From assembly GCA_916048055.1 (NCBI GenBank), contig CAJZHL010000001.1, positions 62,001 through 126,000 of the forward strand: a stretch of DNA of 64,000 bases, written 5' to 3'. Of the stretch, positions 43,203 to 53,700 are shown in pieces (position 1 is the first letter of the stretch; each line of letters begins with the position of its first letter). Origin of the DNA: Pedinophyceae sp. YPF-701. Taxonomy: Eukaryota > Chlorophyta > Pedinophyceae. A program made the position numbers and the translations under genes. The notes beneath the pieces were generated by a model. The model was not told where the DNA came from. It worked only from the letters and a program-made list of their open reading frames with translations, and ran no database searches.

Positions 43203-45176
43203 ATGTGTGTACGGCAAGCTGCGCTGCGGGCCGCGCCCACGCCGATGCTGGCCGCTCCTTCACCGCTGTTGGGGGGAGGTCGCATCAGCCTGGTGCAGGT
43301 CCGGCGTCCAGTGAGAGTGCGTGCTGCGCGCAAAGGGCGCCACGATCCTGACGCGGAGGGGCAGGAGCCCGACGACGAGACGCTGCGCGCGAAGCCGATC
43401 AGGCCGCCCATGGGTGGGGATCGTCCTGTCGATGCCAAGCCAGCAGGTGGTCCTCAACCTGAGAGGGTTGAGGGGGAGGCTGGCGGGCGAGGGGCGAAGC
43501 AGGAGCGCGAGGACGGCCGGGTGGGGCGCAAGAAGCCGCGGAAGCGGCACGGGAGCGAGGACGGGCTGCGGGAGGCCAGGCGCATCACCAGAGACATCAA
43601 AATCGCTGCGGGCACAAAGGAGGAGAAGAAGCGAGCTGCGGAGGCGGTGAGGGACCTGCTGGAGGTGTACCGGCGGGAAGGGGCGCGCTTCAACGCCATC
43701 AACATAGCGGCGTGGGTCCACCGGGTGGCTACGACACTGTCGAGGGGGAGTTGGAGAGGGTTGAGGACGACAGACGTGATGGAGGCGGTGGGGGTGGCCG
43801 GGGAGCTGGCGCGCGAGCTGGCTGGGCAGGCCAGGGAGGCTACCACGCAGGCGCTGGCGAACACGGTGTACGGCGTGGCGACACTTGCGGGCAAGGACCC
43901 CAGGGCAGCGGAGGCGCTGTGTGGGGAGGCGGGTGTGGTGGAGGCGGTGGGGGCTCTGGTGGAGGCGCTGGTGGCGCGGGCCGGCGAGGCTACGCCACAG
44001 GAGCTGGCAAACACGGTGTACGGCGTGGCGAAGCTCGCCGACGCCGACCCAAGGGCAGCGGAGGTGCTGTGTGGGGAGGCGCGCGTGGTGGAGGCGGTGG
44101 GGGCGCTGGCGGCGGCGCTGTGCGAGCGGACAGACAAGGCTACGCCGCAGGCGCTGGCGAACACGGTGTGGGGCGTGGCGAAGCTCGTTGACGCCGACGA
44201 AAGGGCGGCGGAGGCGCTGTGTGGGGAGGCGCGCGTGATGGAGGCGGTGGGGGCGCTGGCGGGGGCAATGCGCGCGCGGGCTGGCAAGGCGACGCCGCAG
44301 GCACTGGCGAACACGGTATGGGGCGTGGCGAAGCTCGCCGACGCCGACCCAAGGGCAGCAAGGGCGCTGTGTGGGGAGGCGGGTGTGGTGGAGGCGGTGG
44401 GGGCGCTGGCGGCGGCGCTGGACAAGCGGGCTGACAAGGCGACGCCACAGGAGCTGGCGAACACGGTGTGGGGCGTGGCGAAGCTCGCCGACGCCGACCC
44501 AAGGGCAGCGGAGGTGCTGTGTGGGGAGGCGCGCGTGATTGAGGCGGTGGGGTCGCTGGCGGCGGCGCTGGGCGAGCGGGCTGGCAGGGCGACGCCGCAG
44601 GCACTGGCGAACACGGTGTACGGCGTGGCGAAGCTCGCCGAGGCTGGGGCGGCTGAGGCGCTGTGTGGCGAGGTGGGTGTGGTGGAGGCGGTGGGGTCGC
44701 TGGCGGCGGCACTGCGCGCGCGGGCTGACAAGGCTGCGCCGCAGGCGCTGGCAAACACGGTGTACGGCGTGGCGAAGCTCGCCGACGCCGACCCACGGGT
44801 AGCGGAGGCGCTGTGTGGGGATGCGCGCGTGATGGAGGCGGTGGGGGCGCTGGCGGCGGCGCTGGGCAAGCGGGCCGGCGAGGCTACGACGCAGCATCTG
44901 GCGAACACGGTGTGGGGCGTGGCGAAGCTGGCGGCACCGCGACCTGCCCGTGGCCGTCTGCACGTGGATGCCGCAGTGGAGCAGGCAGTGCGTGACATGA
45001 TGCACGAGCTGCACGTGCGCGGCGCCAAGAACGACCTGCGGACCACATGTGCTGCCTTGTGCGAGGTACCGGAGCTGCGGCACCTGGCGGCGGAGTACGG
45101 CAGCGATGGAGAGAGTGCGGTGAGGGTTCGTGTGCGACGCCAGGGGAGGACGAGCCAGCGCGCCAGGCAGCGGTAG
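43203..45176 (+). CDS. Transit-peptide protein of eight 50-residue helical repeats (OPR-like)
   Basis: A single exon with its first in-frame ATG at 43203, 657 residues. Residues 1-50 (MCVRQAALRAAPTPMLAAPS, then a basic Val/Arg stretch) look like a plastid or mitochondrial transit peptide. A charged Lys/Arg/Glu-rich region follows (KKPRKRHGSEDGLREARRI). Eight repeats of 50 residues then run from about 215 to 580, each LANTV[YW]GVAKLADADPRAA followed by EALCGEARVVEAVGALAAAL. A C-terminal tail (VEQAVRDMMHELHVRGAKND) follows. The ANT-[VL]-W-x-[VL]-A-x-L signature recalls the helical repeats of algal organelle RNA-binding factors (OPR) and FAST/RAP proteins, but the 50-residue period is longer than the about 38-residue OPR. 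An organelle RNA-processing or translation role is inference. No RAP domain was seen. Confidence 0.75.
   Translation: MCVRQAALRAAPTPMLAAPSPLLGGGRISLVQVRRPVRVRAARKGRHDPDAEGQEPDDETLRAKPIRPPMGGDRPVDAKPAGGPQPERVEGEAGGRGAKQEREDGRVGRKKPRKRHGSEDGLREARRITRDIKIAAGTKEEKKRAAEAVRDLLEVYRREGARFNAINIAAWVHRVATTLSRGSWRGLRTTDVMEAVGVAGELARELAGQAREATTQALANTVYGVATLAGKDPRAAEALCGEAGVVEAVGALVEALVARAGEATPQELANTVYGVAKLADADPRAAEVLCGEARVVEAVGALAAALCERTDKATPQALANTVWGVAKLVDADERAAEALCGEARVMEAVGALAGAMRARAGKATPQALANTVWGVAKLADADPRAARALCGEAGVVEAVGALAAALDKRADKATPQELANTVWGVAKLADADPRAAEVLCGEARVIEAVGSLAAALGERAGRATPQALANTVYGVAKLAEAGAAEALCGEVGVVEAVGSLAAALRARADKAAPQALANTVYGVAKLADADPRVAEALCGDARVMEAVGALAAALGKRAGEATTQHLANTVWGVAKLAAPRPARGRLHVDAAVEQAVRDMMHELHVRGAKNDLRTTCAALCEVPELRHLAAEYGSDGESAVRVRVRRQGRTSQRARQR
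43851..44935. repeat. Tandem 150-bp coding repeats
   Basis: The motif GCGCTGGCGAACACGGTG and close variants recurs at 43851, 44001, 44151 and so on every 150 bases. One unit is shortened (near 44600-44740). Units are highly similar at the DNA level, including third codon positions, so the array is young or homogenised. Confidence 0.9.
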
Positions 45177-45927
45177 AATCATGCGATATGTGGCGCGAGG
45201 GTGTGACGTGTGGATGTGGGCAGTGCAGCTGATGAATAAGCCGGCAGACGACATTTACCATTCTGTGAGGCAACGCGATGAGACGACCATTTTTTTCGGT
45301 GCCAAGGCCTCGGATCTCCTGTGCCGGCGGCAGCCGGAGCCCAAGCACCTCGTTCAGACAGTCAGAGGCAACTTCGAGCCCTTGTGGCGCATCGCCGATT
45401 GCAGACAATGCGTACGGGTAATATGCGCGACGGTGGCCGTTGCAAGCCCGCACCGCGGGAAGTACGCACGACGTCGTCTCCGCGCCCGCCAGGACGTGTC
45501 CGCGTGGCCCGCGACCACATGCCGTGTCGCGGCCCGGCGAACAGACCGTCTCAGGGTGACCCCGCGGGGACGGACCGACTGCGTCGGCGGGTGGGCTGTC
45601 GCCGAAGGTACGCCCGGGGGCTCCGAGCGAGGTCAAGGGGACTCGATTGCATCCCGTCATTGGAGTCTCGCAAACGTGCGCGCGTTGGGCGACAGCGAAG
45701 ACCTCGTTTCGAACGTCCAGCTCAGAGCTGGGCAACCATTCAGCCCTACTTGGCTTCACCTTGACTCTCGCGGGCCCTTAGGGCGCGCCTGCCACACCAG
45801 GTCCCGAGCCACGTCTCCACAGCCTCTCGTGCGCGTCTGTGTCCAGCCAGAGACTCCTGATCCGCGTCATTCGGGCTAAACCTTTCCTCTGGGCCGCTGA
45901 GCAAACGCGAGCGCGTGGAAGGTCACC
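45177..45927. other. Intergenic region
   Basis: About 750 bases downstream of the repeat protein with no recognisable gene. Long minus-strand frames across 44884-45759 lack conserved-looking content. Confidence 0.5.
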
Positions 45928-46059
45928 ATGTCGATGCCTACGCCGGAACAGCTGGCCAAGGTGACGGGGCCTATCAAGGCTGCTGTTTCGAAGGCGTACG
46001 ATGTCGCGCGGGACGCTGTGCAGAGCGAGACGGCACAGCAGGCAAGCTCAGCTCCCTGA
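45928..46059 (+). CDS. Short hypothetical ORF, 43 residues
   Basis: The ATG at 45928 opens MSMPTPEQLAKVTGPIKAAV, a predicted amphipathic helix, and the frame stops at 46059 after QQASSAP. The peptide has balanced composition unlike the Arg/Pro-rich random frames around it. It lies 280 bases upstream of the TBL2-like start on the same strand, so it could be a small protein gene, an upstream ORF or the last exon of an unseen gene. I recognise no family. Confidence 0.3.
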   Translation: MSMPTPEQLAKVTGPIKAAVSKAYDVARDAVQSETAQQASSAP

Positions 46060-46340
46060 AGCGGCCGCACGCACGGCTCTGCGCATGCCACACCGCATAA
46101 TTGTCGTTGCAGCATTCAACGTCTCAGATTCATGGAATCTACGTCGCGAAATTGCATATTTACCCACGGCACGCTGCGTCCCGGACGACCAAAGCCTCAC
46201 ACGCGTCCCGCGCCGCTCTCCCGCGCTCCCCGTTGGCGATACAAGCCCCTCGGTCCCCGCTTCAGATACACTCTCATACGATCTCCCACGCGCTTGCGCC
46301 GGTCACTTACTTACTCCCCCCCCCACCCCCCCCCGCGCCC

Positions 46341-48531
46341 ATGCAGATGGCGAGTGGCGCGTACACGTACTACAACTCGACGCGCACGGCCGCCGTCGAG
46401 CACGCGATCGTGGGCCTCGCGCGCCTCTCCAAGGCCACCGAGCGCTTCAGGCTCGACGACGCCGTCGACGTCATCACCAAGCTCTCCGAGTCTGGCGACG
46501 TCGCAGCCTTCCAAGCGGACCTCGCGGCGCTGCCGCGCAGCACCGCGGCGTTCGTGATCGCCTGTCTGGGCACCGCGGCCGTCGTCCTCCTCCTCGGCGT
46601 CGTCGCCATCCTCGGCGCGCTCGCCCGGGGGGTCTTTGCCGTGCTCGCGGCCCTGGGACTGGCCCGGGGGCGGTCCAAGCCCGCGGCGCGGCAGCAGAGC
46701 GGCGTGCGCGGCGGCAAGGGCGGCAAGGGCAAGGGCGGCAAGGGCGGCAAGAAGGGCAAGGGCAAGGGCGCACACGCAGGTCAGCCACAGCAGCAAACCC
46801 CCCCCTCCAAACACATCGTGCTCCTGCACCACTCAGACCCGAAAACACGATCTCCGCGAGCTGCATGGAAGTATCCGCGTGGTGAGACCCGTCCGTTCGC
46901 ATGGTGTCGCGTGATCCGCAGCCCCCGAGTCGGGCGAGAGCGATGGTGCCCCGGAGGACACTTCCCGGAGCACCCCGGGGATGTCTTTGAAGGCGCTGAT
47001 GCGGGAGAACGCGCGGATGGAGGCGATCAACGCGCAGAACGCGGACGCGCGCGCGCAGGCGGACCCGGCGTTCCTCACGGCGCTCAAGGGCCACGGCGGG
47101 CAGGTGCTGTCCGTGTCGTGGTACCCGGGGGACCCCGGCGAGAGCGGGCACCACGGGAAGCACTTCCTTGCGACCGCGTGCGACGACGGCGGGGTCAGGT
47201 GAGCTGCGCGGGGCGCTGGGCGCTGGCATTGCCTCACTGTTGCATGAGACCCCCTGCCCCGATGACGGTCCCCTGCGTTGACGGGGCCGTCTCGCGGTGG
47301 CTCGCGACGACGCTCAGCTTGTATCCGGCGCGCGTGGCTTGCAAATTGCGAGCGTTTCGATCAATCACGCGCAACAAATGACCCTTGGGCTAGAAAGCTG
47401 GTCCAAGCCAACGAGCGCGTGATTCGTCGTCGCTTGTCGCAGGATCTTCAAGCTGGACACCGCGGGCCTGTCCAGCCAGAAGGGCCACGTCCCGCTCACC
47501 ACCTTCACCCTCACGAACCGTCAGCCCGTCGCCGCGGGGTTCTGCGCGACGCCGTCCGAGGTCGCGTGCCTGTCCAAGGGCGGCGTCTCGGCCTCCTCCG
47601 TCCAGGTCCTCGACCAGGCCCCCGGGTCGAAGCGCTGGGAGCCGCAGTGGGAGGCGCACGAGGTCCACCGGGGCCCCCCGCGCGGCGTGGCGTCGGGCCG
47701 CAGCCCCGGCGGCCGCGGCATCTTCGCGTCCTTCGCGGGCGGCGACGACACGCACCTCGGCCTGTTCTCCTCGACCGGGCCCCGGCCGCTCGCCAAGCTC
47801 GACTCCGGCAAGGTTCGGAACAACGGCATCGCGATGACGCCTGACACGCGGTTCATGGCCGTGGCCGCGTGGACGAACGACGTGCCCGTGTGGGAGCTGC
47901 TGTTCGACCGGGAGGGCATCTTCCAGGCCGCGAACAAGGTCATGTCGCTGTGCGGGCACAAGGCGGAGGTCTACTCCGTCGCGCTGTCGGGCGACGGGCG
48001 GAGCGCGGCGACGGTGTCGAAGGACGGCTCGTTCATCGTGTGGACGATCGACGTGCGGTACCGCAGCGGCGAGGACCCGCACGTGGTGTACAAGGGCCTG
48101 TCGGAGCGCGACGGCGCCAAGCCGTACGACCGCGTGGCCATCAACCACGACGGCAGGTGCGGCGCCCGCCGTGGCGGAGCTCGAGCGCAAGCGCCCCGGT
48201 GGGAGCGTGCAGCGTGTGCGCGCCGAGGTCGTTTGCGACTGACTCGAGGCTGCGCGCTGCCTGAGCTAGAACCGCCAAAGAAGACGTACGATGCAACATG
48301 CATGGTTTTTTGCGTGTGTGCTGCAGTGTGGTGGCGTGCGCGTTCGGCTCGTCGGTGCACTTCTTCTCGCGGCACGGGGCGCGGCTGGGCACCATCGAGG
48401 CCGCGCACACGGGCGCCATCTCGGGCATGTGCTTCAGCCCGCGCCTGGTGGGGGTCGGGGCTGGCGAGTCGGTGCTGGCGACGAGCGGGCCGGACAAGCG
48501 CGCGCGGCTGTGGCGCGTGCCGCACGTGTGA
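46341..48531 (+). CDS. TBL2: TBL2-like WD40 protein with N-terminal membrane segment
   Basis: Exons are 46341-46779, 46922-47198, 47443-48156 and 48327-48531, in phase (1, 2, 2), about 545 residues. Residues 60-115 contain one or two hydrophobic membrane segments (AFVIACLGTAAVVLLLGVVA). A Gly/Lys-rich linker (GGKGKGGKGGKKGKGKG) follows, then a seven-bladed WD40 propeller: LKGHGGQVLSVSWYPG, FLATACDDGGVRIFKL, MSLCGHKAEVYSVALSGDGR, SKDGSFIVWTIDVRY, HTGAISGMCFSP and TSGPDKRARLWRVPHV. The membrane anchor plus the VSKDGxxxxWxxDVRY block matches transducin beta-like 2, an ER-membrane protein that associates with PERK and 60S ribosomes in animals. The function in algae is not established. Confidence 0.85.
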
Positions 48532-48966
48532 CGCCCGGGGCGCCCGCGCGTGCCGGGCAAGACCTGAGGGGGGAGTGTGTGATTTTGTCAGACACAATGT
48601 TCCCCACGCGGTGTGGTGATTGGGTCGCCGGAGCGGCCCGTGGACGCTCAGCAGTAATCAGTAGACCGCCTGGAGCTGCCGGGGCCGCGCATTTAGGACT
48701 GTTGCGTGCGCAAGTATCCAGTGACAGAGGTTTCAGGGACTCGAGAGGGTCTCCCCCTGGAACAGACGTGATCCTCACGTGGATTTTCCGCCCCTGCCGC
48801 GTTGTCTAGACTCTAGGTTCGCGACCCGCTGCCGAATCTTCGGGGTTGCGCGATCGGGGGGCGCGCGGCGGCGCAGTGGTCGGCGGGAGGCGGGAGTTGG
48901 GCCGCACAGCCGTCCGTCGAGGGCGGGGCGCCTGGAACGCCGGCTGTTGGAACGTGAGGGTACTAG
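48532..48966. other. Intergenic region between TBL2 and PCID2
   Basis: About 430 bases between two same-strand genes. No coding content or structured RNA was recognised. Confidence 0.5.
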
Positions 48967-50568
48967 ATGAGTGTGCTGGACTGGTATATCAAGGAGATTG
49001 TGGGCGCTGTCGCCCGCAAGGACGGGAACACAGCAGCGGCAAAGCTCCGGGTCCACGATGCGGAGAACCGGCAGGTGCGGCCCCGAACACTCACGCGCGC
49101 AGAACGACCAGACAACGTGCATGCTCGTCGCGCCGCCAGCCAGCGCTGCGAGGCCCTTCCCTTTCGCGCGCTGCGTGTGCAACGTACCACGAACAGCTCT
49201 CACGTCCCGGCAGCGCCCGGCCTGGCCCGGCCCGCAGCGCGCCGCCCGCACACTCCAATGCACCATCGTTGCTCAGTCTCGTCGCGGCCGCGTTCCGTGC
49301 GCGCAGGTCGTGGCGGAGGCGGTGCGGTCCCTGGGCCCGCGGTTGCAGCTGTCGTCCGCAGTGGGCCGGCACGCGCGCGTGATCCCCGAGTCTGCGTCCG
49401 AATGGGAGCGCATCATCGTCGGCGTCCTCGACACGATGCGCCTGCTCGACGCCCGCAAGGCCGAGGAGGCGTACGACGCGCTCTCTGCCGCCACCGCGCC
49501 AGTCATTGACGCGTTCAAGGCCGCAGGTACGGCGCGCACGGACCGGCGAACCGCATTGCATGCTTCCCTCTTCTTTGCCTCGATGACCCCTGCGAGCGCG
49601 TCCGTTGCGACGGTCTTCCCCGGCGGTGCGCGCGCCCCTGTGCAGATGGTGGTTGGATCACCAACACGGTGCGCGTGATGGCCCGGAACCTGCGGCACGC
49701 CGCGGAGGAGGCGGACAAGCAGCTCACGGACGCCGGGAAGCGCGCGAAGTGCCTCGGGCGCGTCATGGAGGACCTCCGGAAGTACATTCGTCCGATCAAC
49801 GTCTCGGGGGACATCGAGAAGAAGGCCGCGGTGCTCTCGATCTACAACCAGATGATCAAGGTGGCGTTCGACCTGTCGCAGGTCAACATGGCCTTCCAGC
49901 ACGTCCAGGCCGCGTCTGTCGTCGTCGCGCCCAAGGGCGGCTCCGCGCCCGCCTACATCCCGCTGTCGGATCTCGTGGTGCACAAGTACTACGAGGGCCG
50001 CCTGCACATGTTCAACGACGACTACGCCGCGGCGCGCGCGGCGCTGGAGTTCGCGCTCGAGCACACGCCCGTCGCCGACACGCGCCGACGCTCCCTGGTC
50101 CTGAAATACCTCATCCCCGTCAACATGCTGCGCGGGCACATGCCGACTGAGGACGCGCTGCGCGCGTGCGGGATGGACGCGTACGTCGGCGTGCTGCGCG
50201 CGGTGACCACGGGCGACATCGGGCTGTTCAACCGCGCTGTGGACGAGCACGTGGCGCTCTTCACGCGCGACGGAACGCTGTTCGTGATCGACAGACTGAA
50301 GGCGATCGCCTACCGCCAGCTCTTGCGGCGCGTGCACGCGTTCAACGTCGCGAAGCTCCCGGCGGACGCCACGGCCAACCTTAAAGCTCGCGTGCCGCTC
50401 CCACTCTTCGCGGCCGCGCTCGCGGCCTGCGGGGAGGGCTCGGACCTGGACGAGGTGGAGTGCGTGGTGGCGAACCTGATCGCGGAGCGCAAGGTGGTCG
50501 GAGCGATCAATCACGGGCACCGCATACTGTCGCTGTCGCAGAAGGAACCCTTCCCGTCGCTCGGGTAG
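48967..50568 (+). CDS. PCID2: PCI-domain protein PCID2/THP1 (TREX-2 mRNA export)
   Basis: Exons are 48967-49074, 49307-49526 and 49646-50568, phases 0 and 1, 416 residues, the usual length. Conserved blocks are NQMIKVAFDLSQVNMAFQHV, HKYYEGRLHMFNDDYAAARA, LKYLIPVNMLRGHMPTEDAL, VDEHVALFTRDGTLFVIDRL, DLDEVECVVANLIAERKVVG and the C-terminal INHGHRILSLSQKEPFPSLG. The last of these is specific for PCID2/Thp1 rather than CSN12. In known systems it pairs with DSS1 and the Sac3/GANP scaffold in the TREX-2 complex at nuclear pores, coupling transcription to mRNA export through the winged-helix part of the PCI domain. Confidence 0.95.
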
Positions 50569-50706
50569 CGAGCGACCGTGCGACCTCGCTGCGCAACACG
50601 CACGCAGCGTGCATCGACTGCGCGCCCTCGCTCCGTGTAAAGGAACCCTGCGCTCTCACATCCGACAACCACACATCACCGCCGCAACTTCCGCGCCCGC
50701 ACACAC
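50569..50706. other. Short convergent 3' region
   Basis: About 140 bases between PCID2 and the FAM161 gene, which end head to head. A TGTAA occurs near 50636, a green-algal polyadenylation-type pentamer, but this signal was not consistent after other stops in the window. Confidence 0.4.
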
Positions 50707-53700
50707 TCAGTCCCGCGGCTCCAGCTTCACGCAGATCCGTCCGAGCGGCTTCGGGTTCCCGCACGGCTCCCCAGACTCCCCCCACTCGCACCGCTCGCAC
50801 CCCCAGTCGTGCCCCAGCTGCATTCCCACCCCCTGCCGCACCTTGTGCACTGCGTCGCGCGATCCCACCACCGCGCCGTGCTGCCCGACCCGCGACACGT
50901 GCACGCCCTCCACGTACCGGTACGCCTCCATCCCCGCGTCCAGCAGCGCCTCCTCCGCCCCCTCCTTGGCCTTGTCCTGCCCCTCCTGCCGCCGCACGGC
51001 CTCGTGCTGCCGCTTCTGCCACGCAAGCGCCCGGTCCGCGCCCGCGGCGTCCGCGACGGCCCCCTCCGCGACCCCGCCGAGCCCCGCCGCCTCGTCCGCG
51101 TCCGCGTCCGCCGCGTCCGCCTTGTCGCGCGCAGCCTTCATGCGCAGGTACGCCCGACGGCGCGCCTCCATCTCGCGCTCGTAGCGCGCGCGGTCCGCGG
51201 CGAGGCGCTCCTCGGCCTCCATGTAGCGCCCGCGCTCGGCGTCGTCCTTGACGCGCTCGCGGCGCAGCACGTTCGCGCGCGTGTCCGACACGCGGAACGG
51301 CGTCGGGCCGTACTCCGCAGGGGGGGGCGTCGGCCGGACCTTCTCGCGCGTCGACGCGTACGGCCACCGCAGCTCCCGCAGCTTGTCGTCGTGCGCGTGC
51401 CGCCGCCGCCGCCGCTCCGCGTCCGCCGCCCGCGCCGCCTCCCGCTCCTCCGCCGTCGCCCCCGTCAGCGCAAAGTCCCGCGGCACCGTCTGCCGGGCCG
51501 CGTTCCGCGCCTTCGCGTGCGCCAGCTGCGCCGCGAACTCCGCCTGCAGCCGCTGGAAGTCCGGCACCGACCCCATCTTCCGCGTCATGTGTTTCTTCTT
51601 CCACAGCTTGGGGTCCGCGCCGCCGCCCGCAGACACCCGCCGGGCCCGCTGCGCCGCGGCCGCGTCCGCGGCCGCCTCCGCGCGCTCCGCGGCTTCCTGC
51701 TGCGCGTACTGCTCGAGCCGCGGCGGCATGCGGCTCGCCGCCAGCTTGGCCTCGGCGCGCTGCCGCAGTGCTTGCTTGCGCTCCTCGAGGCCGGCGACCA
51801 TCGCGCCGTAGCGCTCCTCGCGGATGCTCGCGGGGATCGGGTTGGCCTTGAAGCGGCGCTGGAAGCGGTTCGGGTCGCGCGCGGCCGCGATCGCCGCGGC
51901 GCGCGCCGCCTCGCGCTCGCGCTCGCGCTCCTCGAACGCGAACGGCTTCGCGATGCCGCACGCCTTCGCGAGCGACCGCTGGTGCTGCGTCGCGCGCTTC
52001 ACCTCCTGCTCGACCATGATCGCCTCGAACCGCGGCTCCGTCGTCGACGCCGGGAGGTCGTTGGCGCGGAAGGTGCGCTGCGACGCCCGGAGCTCCTCCT
52101 GCCGCCGGACCTCGAGGTCCTGCTCGAGGCGCGCCTGCATGATGGACTTCTTCTTCTCGCGGAGCTCGAAGGAGAACGGCTTCGGGACGGTCGGCGGGGG
52201 CTTCTCGACCTCCTTGAAGGCCTGCACGATGTCCAGGCCCGTGGTGTGCTCGCCGGGGCGGACGACGCCGTGCTCGTACGTGGCCCTGGCGTACTGCGGC
52301 ACGAACGGCCGCAGCTCCTCGTCGAGGTCCGTCTGCGGGGGCGCGGGCCGGGGACGCGGGTGGGCGCGGGAGGACGCCTGACAGCGGTGCGGGGGGACTC
52401 TCTGACGTGCTGCCGACGTCGATGGTGCGTTGGCAGGGTGCGTGGATGCGCTGGAAGGGCTGACGGAGCGAGCCGACGAGGTGTGTCTGATTGAAGAGGG
52501 GGGTGTTTTACCGTGTTGGGGTTCTTGATGTATGCCGGCTTGCTGGGACCCCCCTGGTCCCTCGCTGGCGACCCGGGCTCCCATGACTCGGCGACTTCGC
52601 GGAGAGTCGCGGCGCCAGCGCCCGTCGGCCTCGGTGACTGCAAGGCCCACGCCTCCGAGGGGCGTGCCTGCCGCTGCGGTGACGCGCCGTGGCTGCTGCC
52701 GCCGCCCATGAACGAAAGGCGGCCCATGATGGTGCTCCGGCGTTGGACTGCGGGGCGCAGGGAGGTGCCGGGGCGGTGGGTGACGTCGTGGCTCAGTTGG
52801 AGCGTTTGGGAGGGGAAGTGAGAGGGCGAAGAGGGTCTGCGCGGCGCACCTTGGACCTTGGGTTGGTTGCGGTACGCGTCCATCCACGCGTCCTGCTTCT
52901 CCCACGCGTTCTCGAGCTTCGCGAGCGCCTCCTCCTCCTCGCGAATCAGCCGTTCGATGCGCTCGGCGTCCTGCGCATAACCAACCACAGCACACCACTT
53001 CCACGCGCGAATCAACCGGCGGCCCGCGGCGGACGAGCGAACACCTCAGTTGACGCACGACGAGCCGCCTCCGCCCGCGCCGAGCCCCCCACGTCCACAT
53101 GCCGCGGCCGTGCACTCACCCGCTGCTCCGCCGGCTTCGCGAGCTCCTGCTCGAGCCGCTCGCGCTCCTCCGCGTCCTTCTCCCGCTCCTCGTCGCTGTT
53201 GTACGCGTGCTCCGGGTCCCCCGACGCCAGCGCCTTGGCCCTCCGCCGCCGCATCGCCTCGTCCAGCTCCGCCAAGTACTCCCGCGCGCGCTCCTCGACG
53301 TACTTCGCCTCCGCCGTGACCGTCTCGTCCTCGTCGATGTCCCCCTGCGCCAACTGCTCGCCCTGCCGCGACAGCGCGACGATCTTCGCCAGGATGTCCG
53401 CCAGCTCCTTGTCGCCCGCCTTGCGCGCCTGGTCCGCGAGGAAGTCCGCGAGGGTGCGCGGGTCGTCGCTCTCGGGCATCGGAATGACGCGCGTGCGCCG
53501 CCGGGACCGCGACGGGCTGTGCCGGGACGACCCGGCCCGGCTGCTGCTCACGCCGCCCTCTGCGGCGTGGAGCTGGATCCTGCACACGACGCGACGGCAA
53601 CACGCGCTCCGGTCCGACAACGAGCGCACCAGACACACAGCAGCCTTGCAGTGCCGAGAACAAGAGCGAAAGATAGAGGGTCGCGGGGGTTTGTCGCCCT

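Noticed and set aside
43260-45254. A 664-codon minus-strand frame with regular repeats
   Set aside because: Its repeats mirror the 150-bp repeats of the plus-strand protein, and its composition (Arg/His/Gln/Pro) is antisense-like. The plus frame has a transit peptide and sensible helical repeats.
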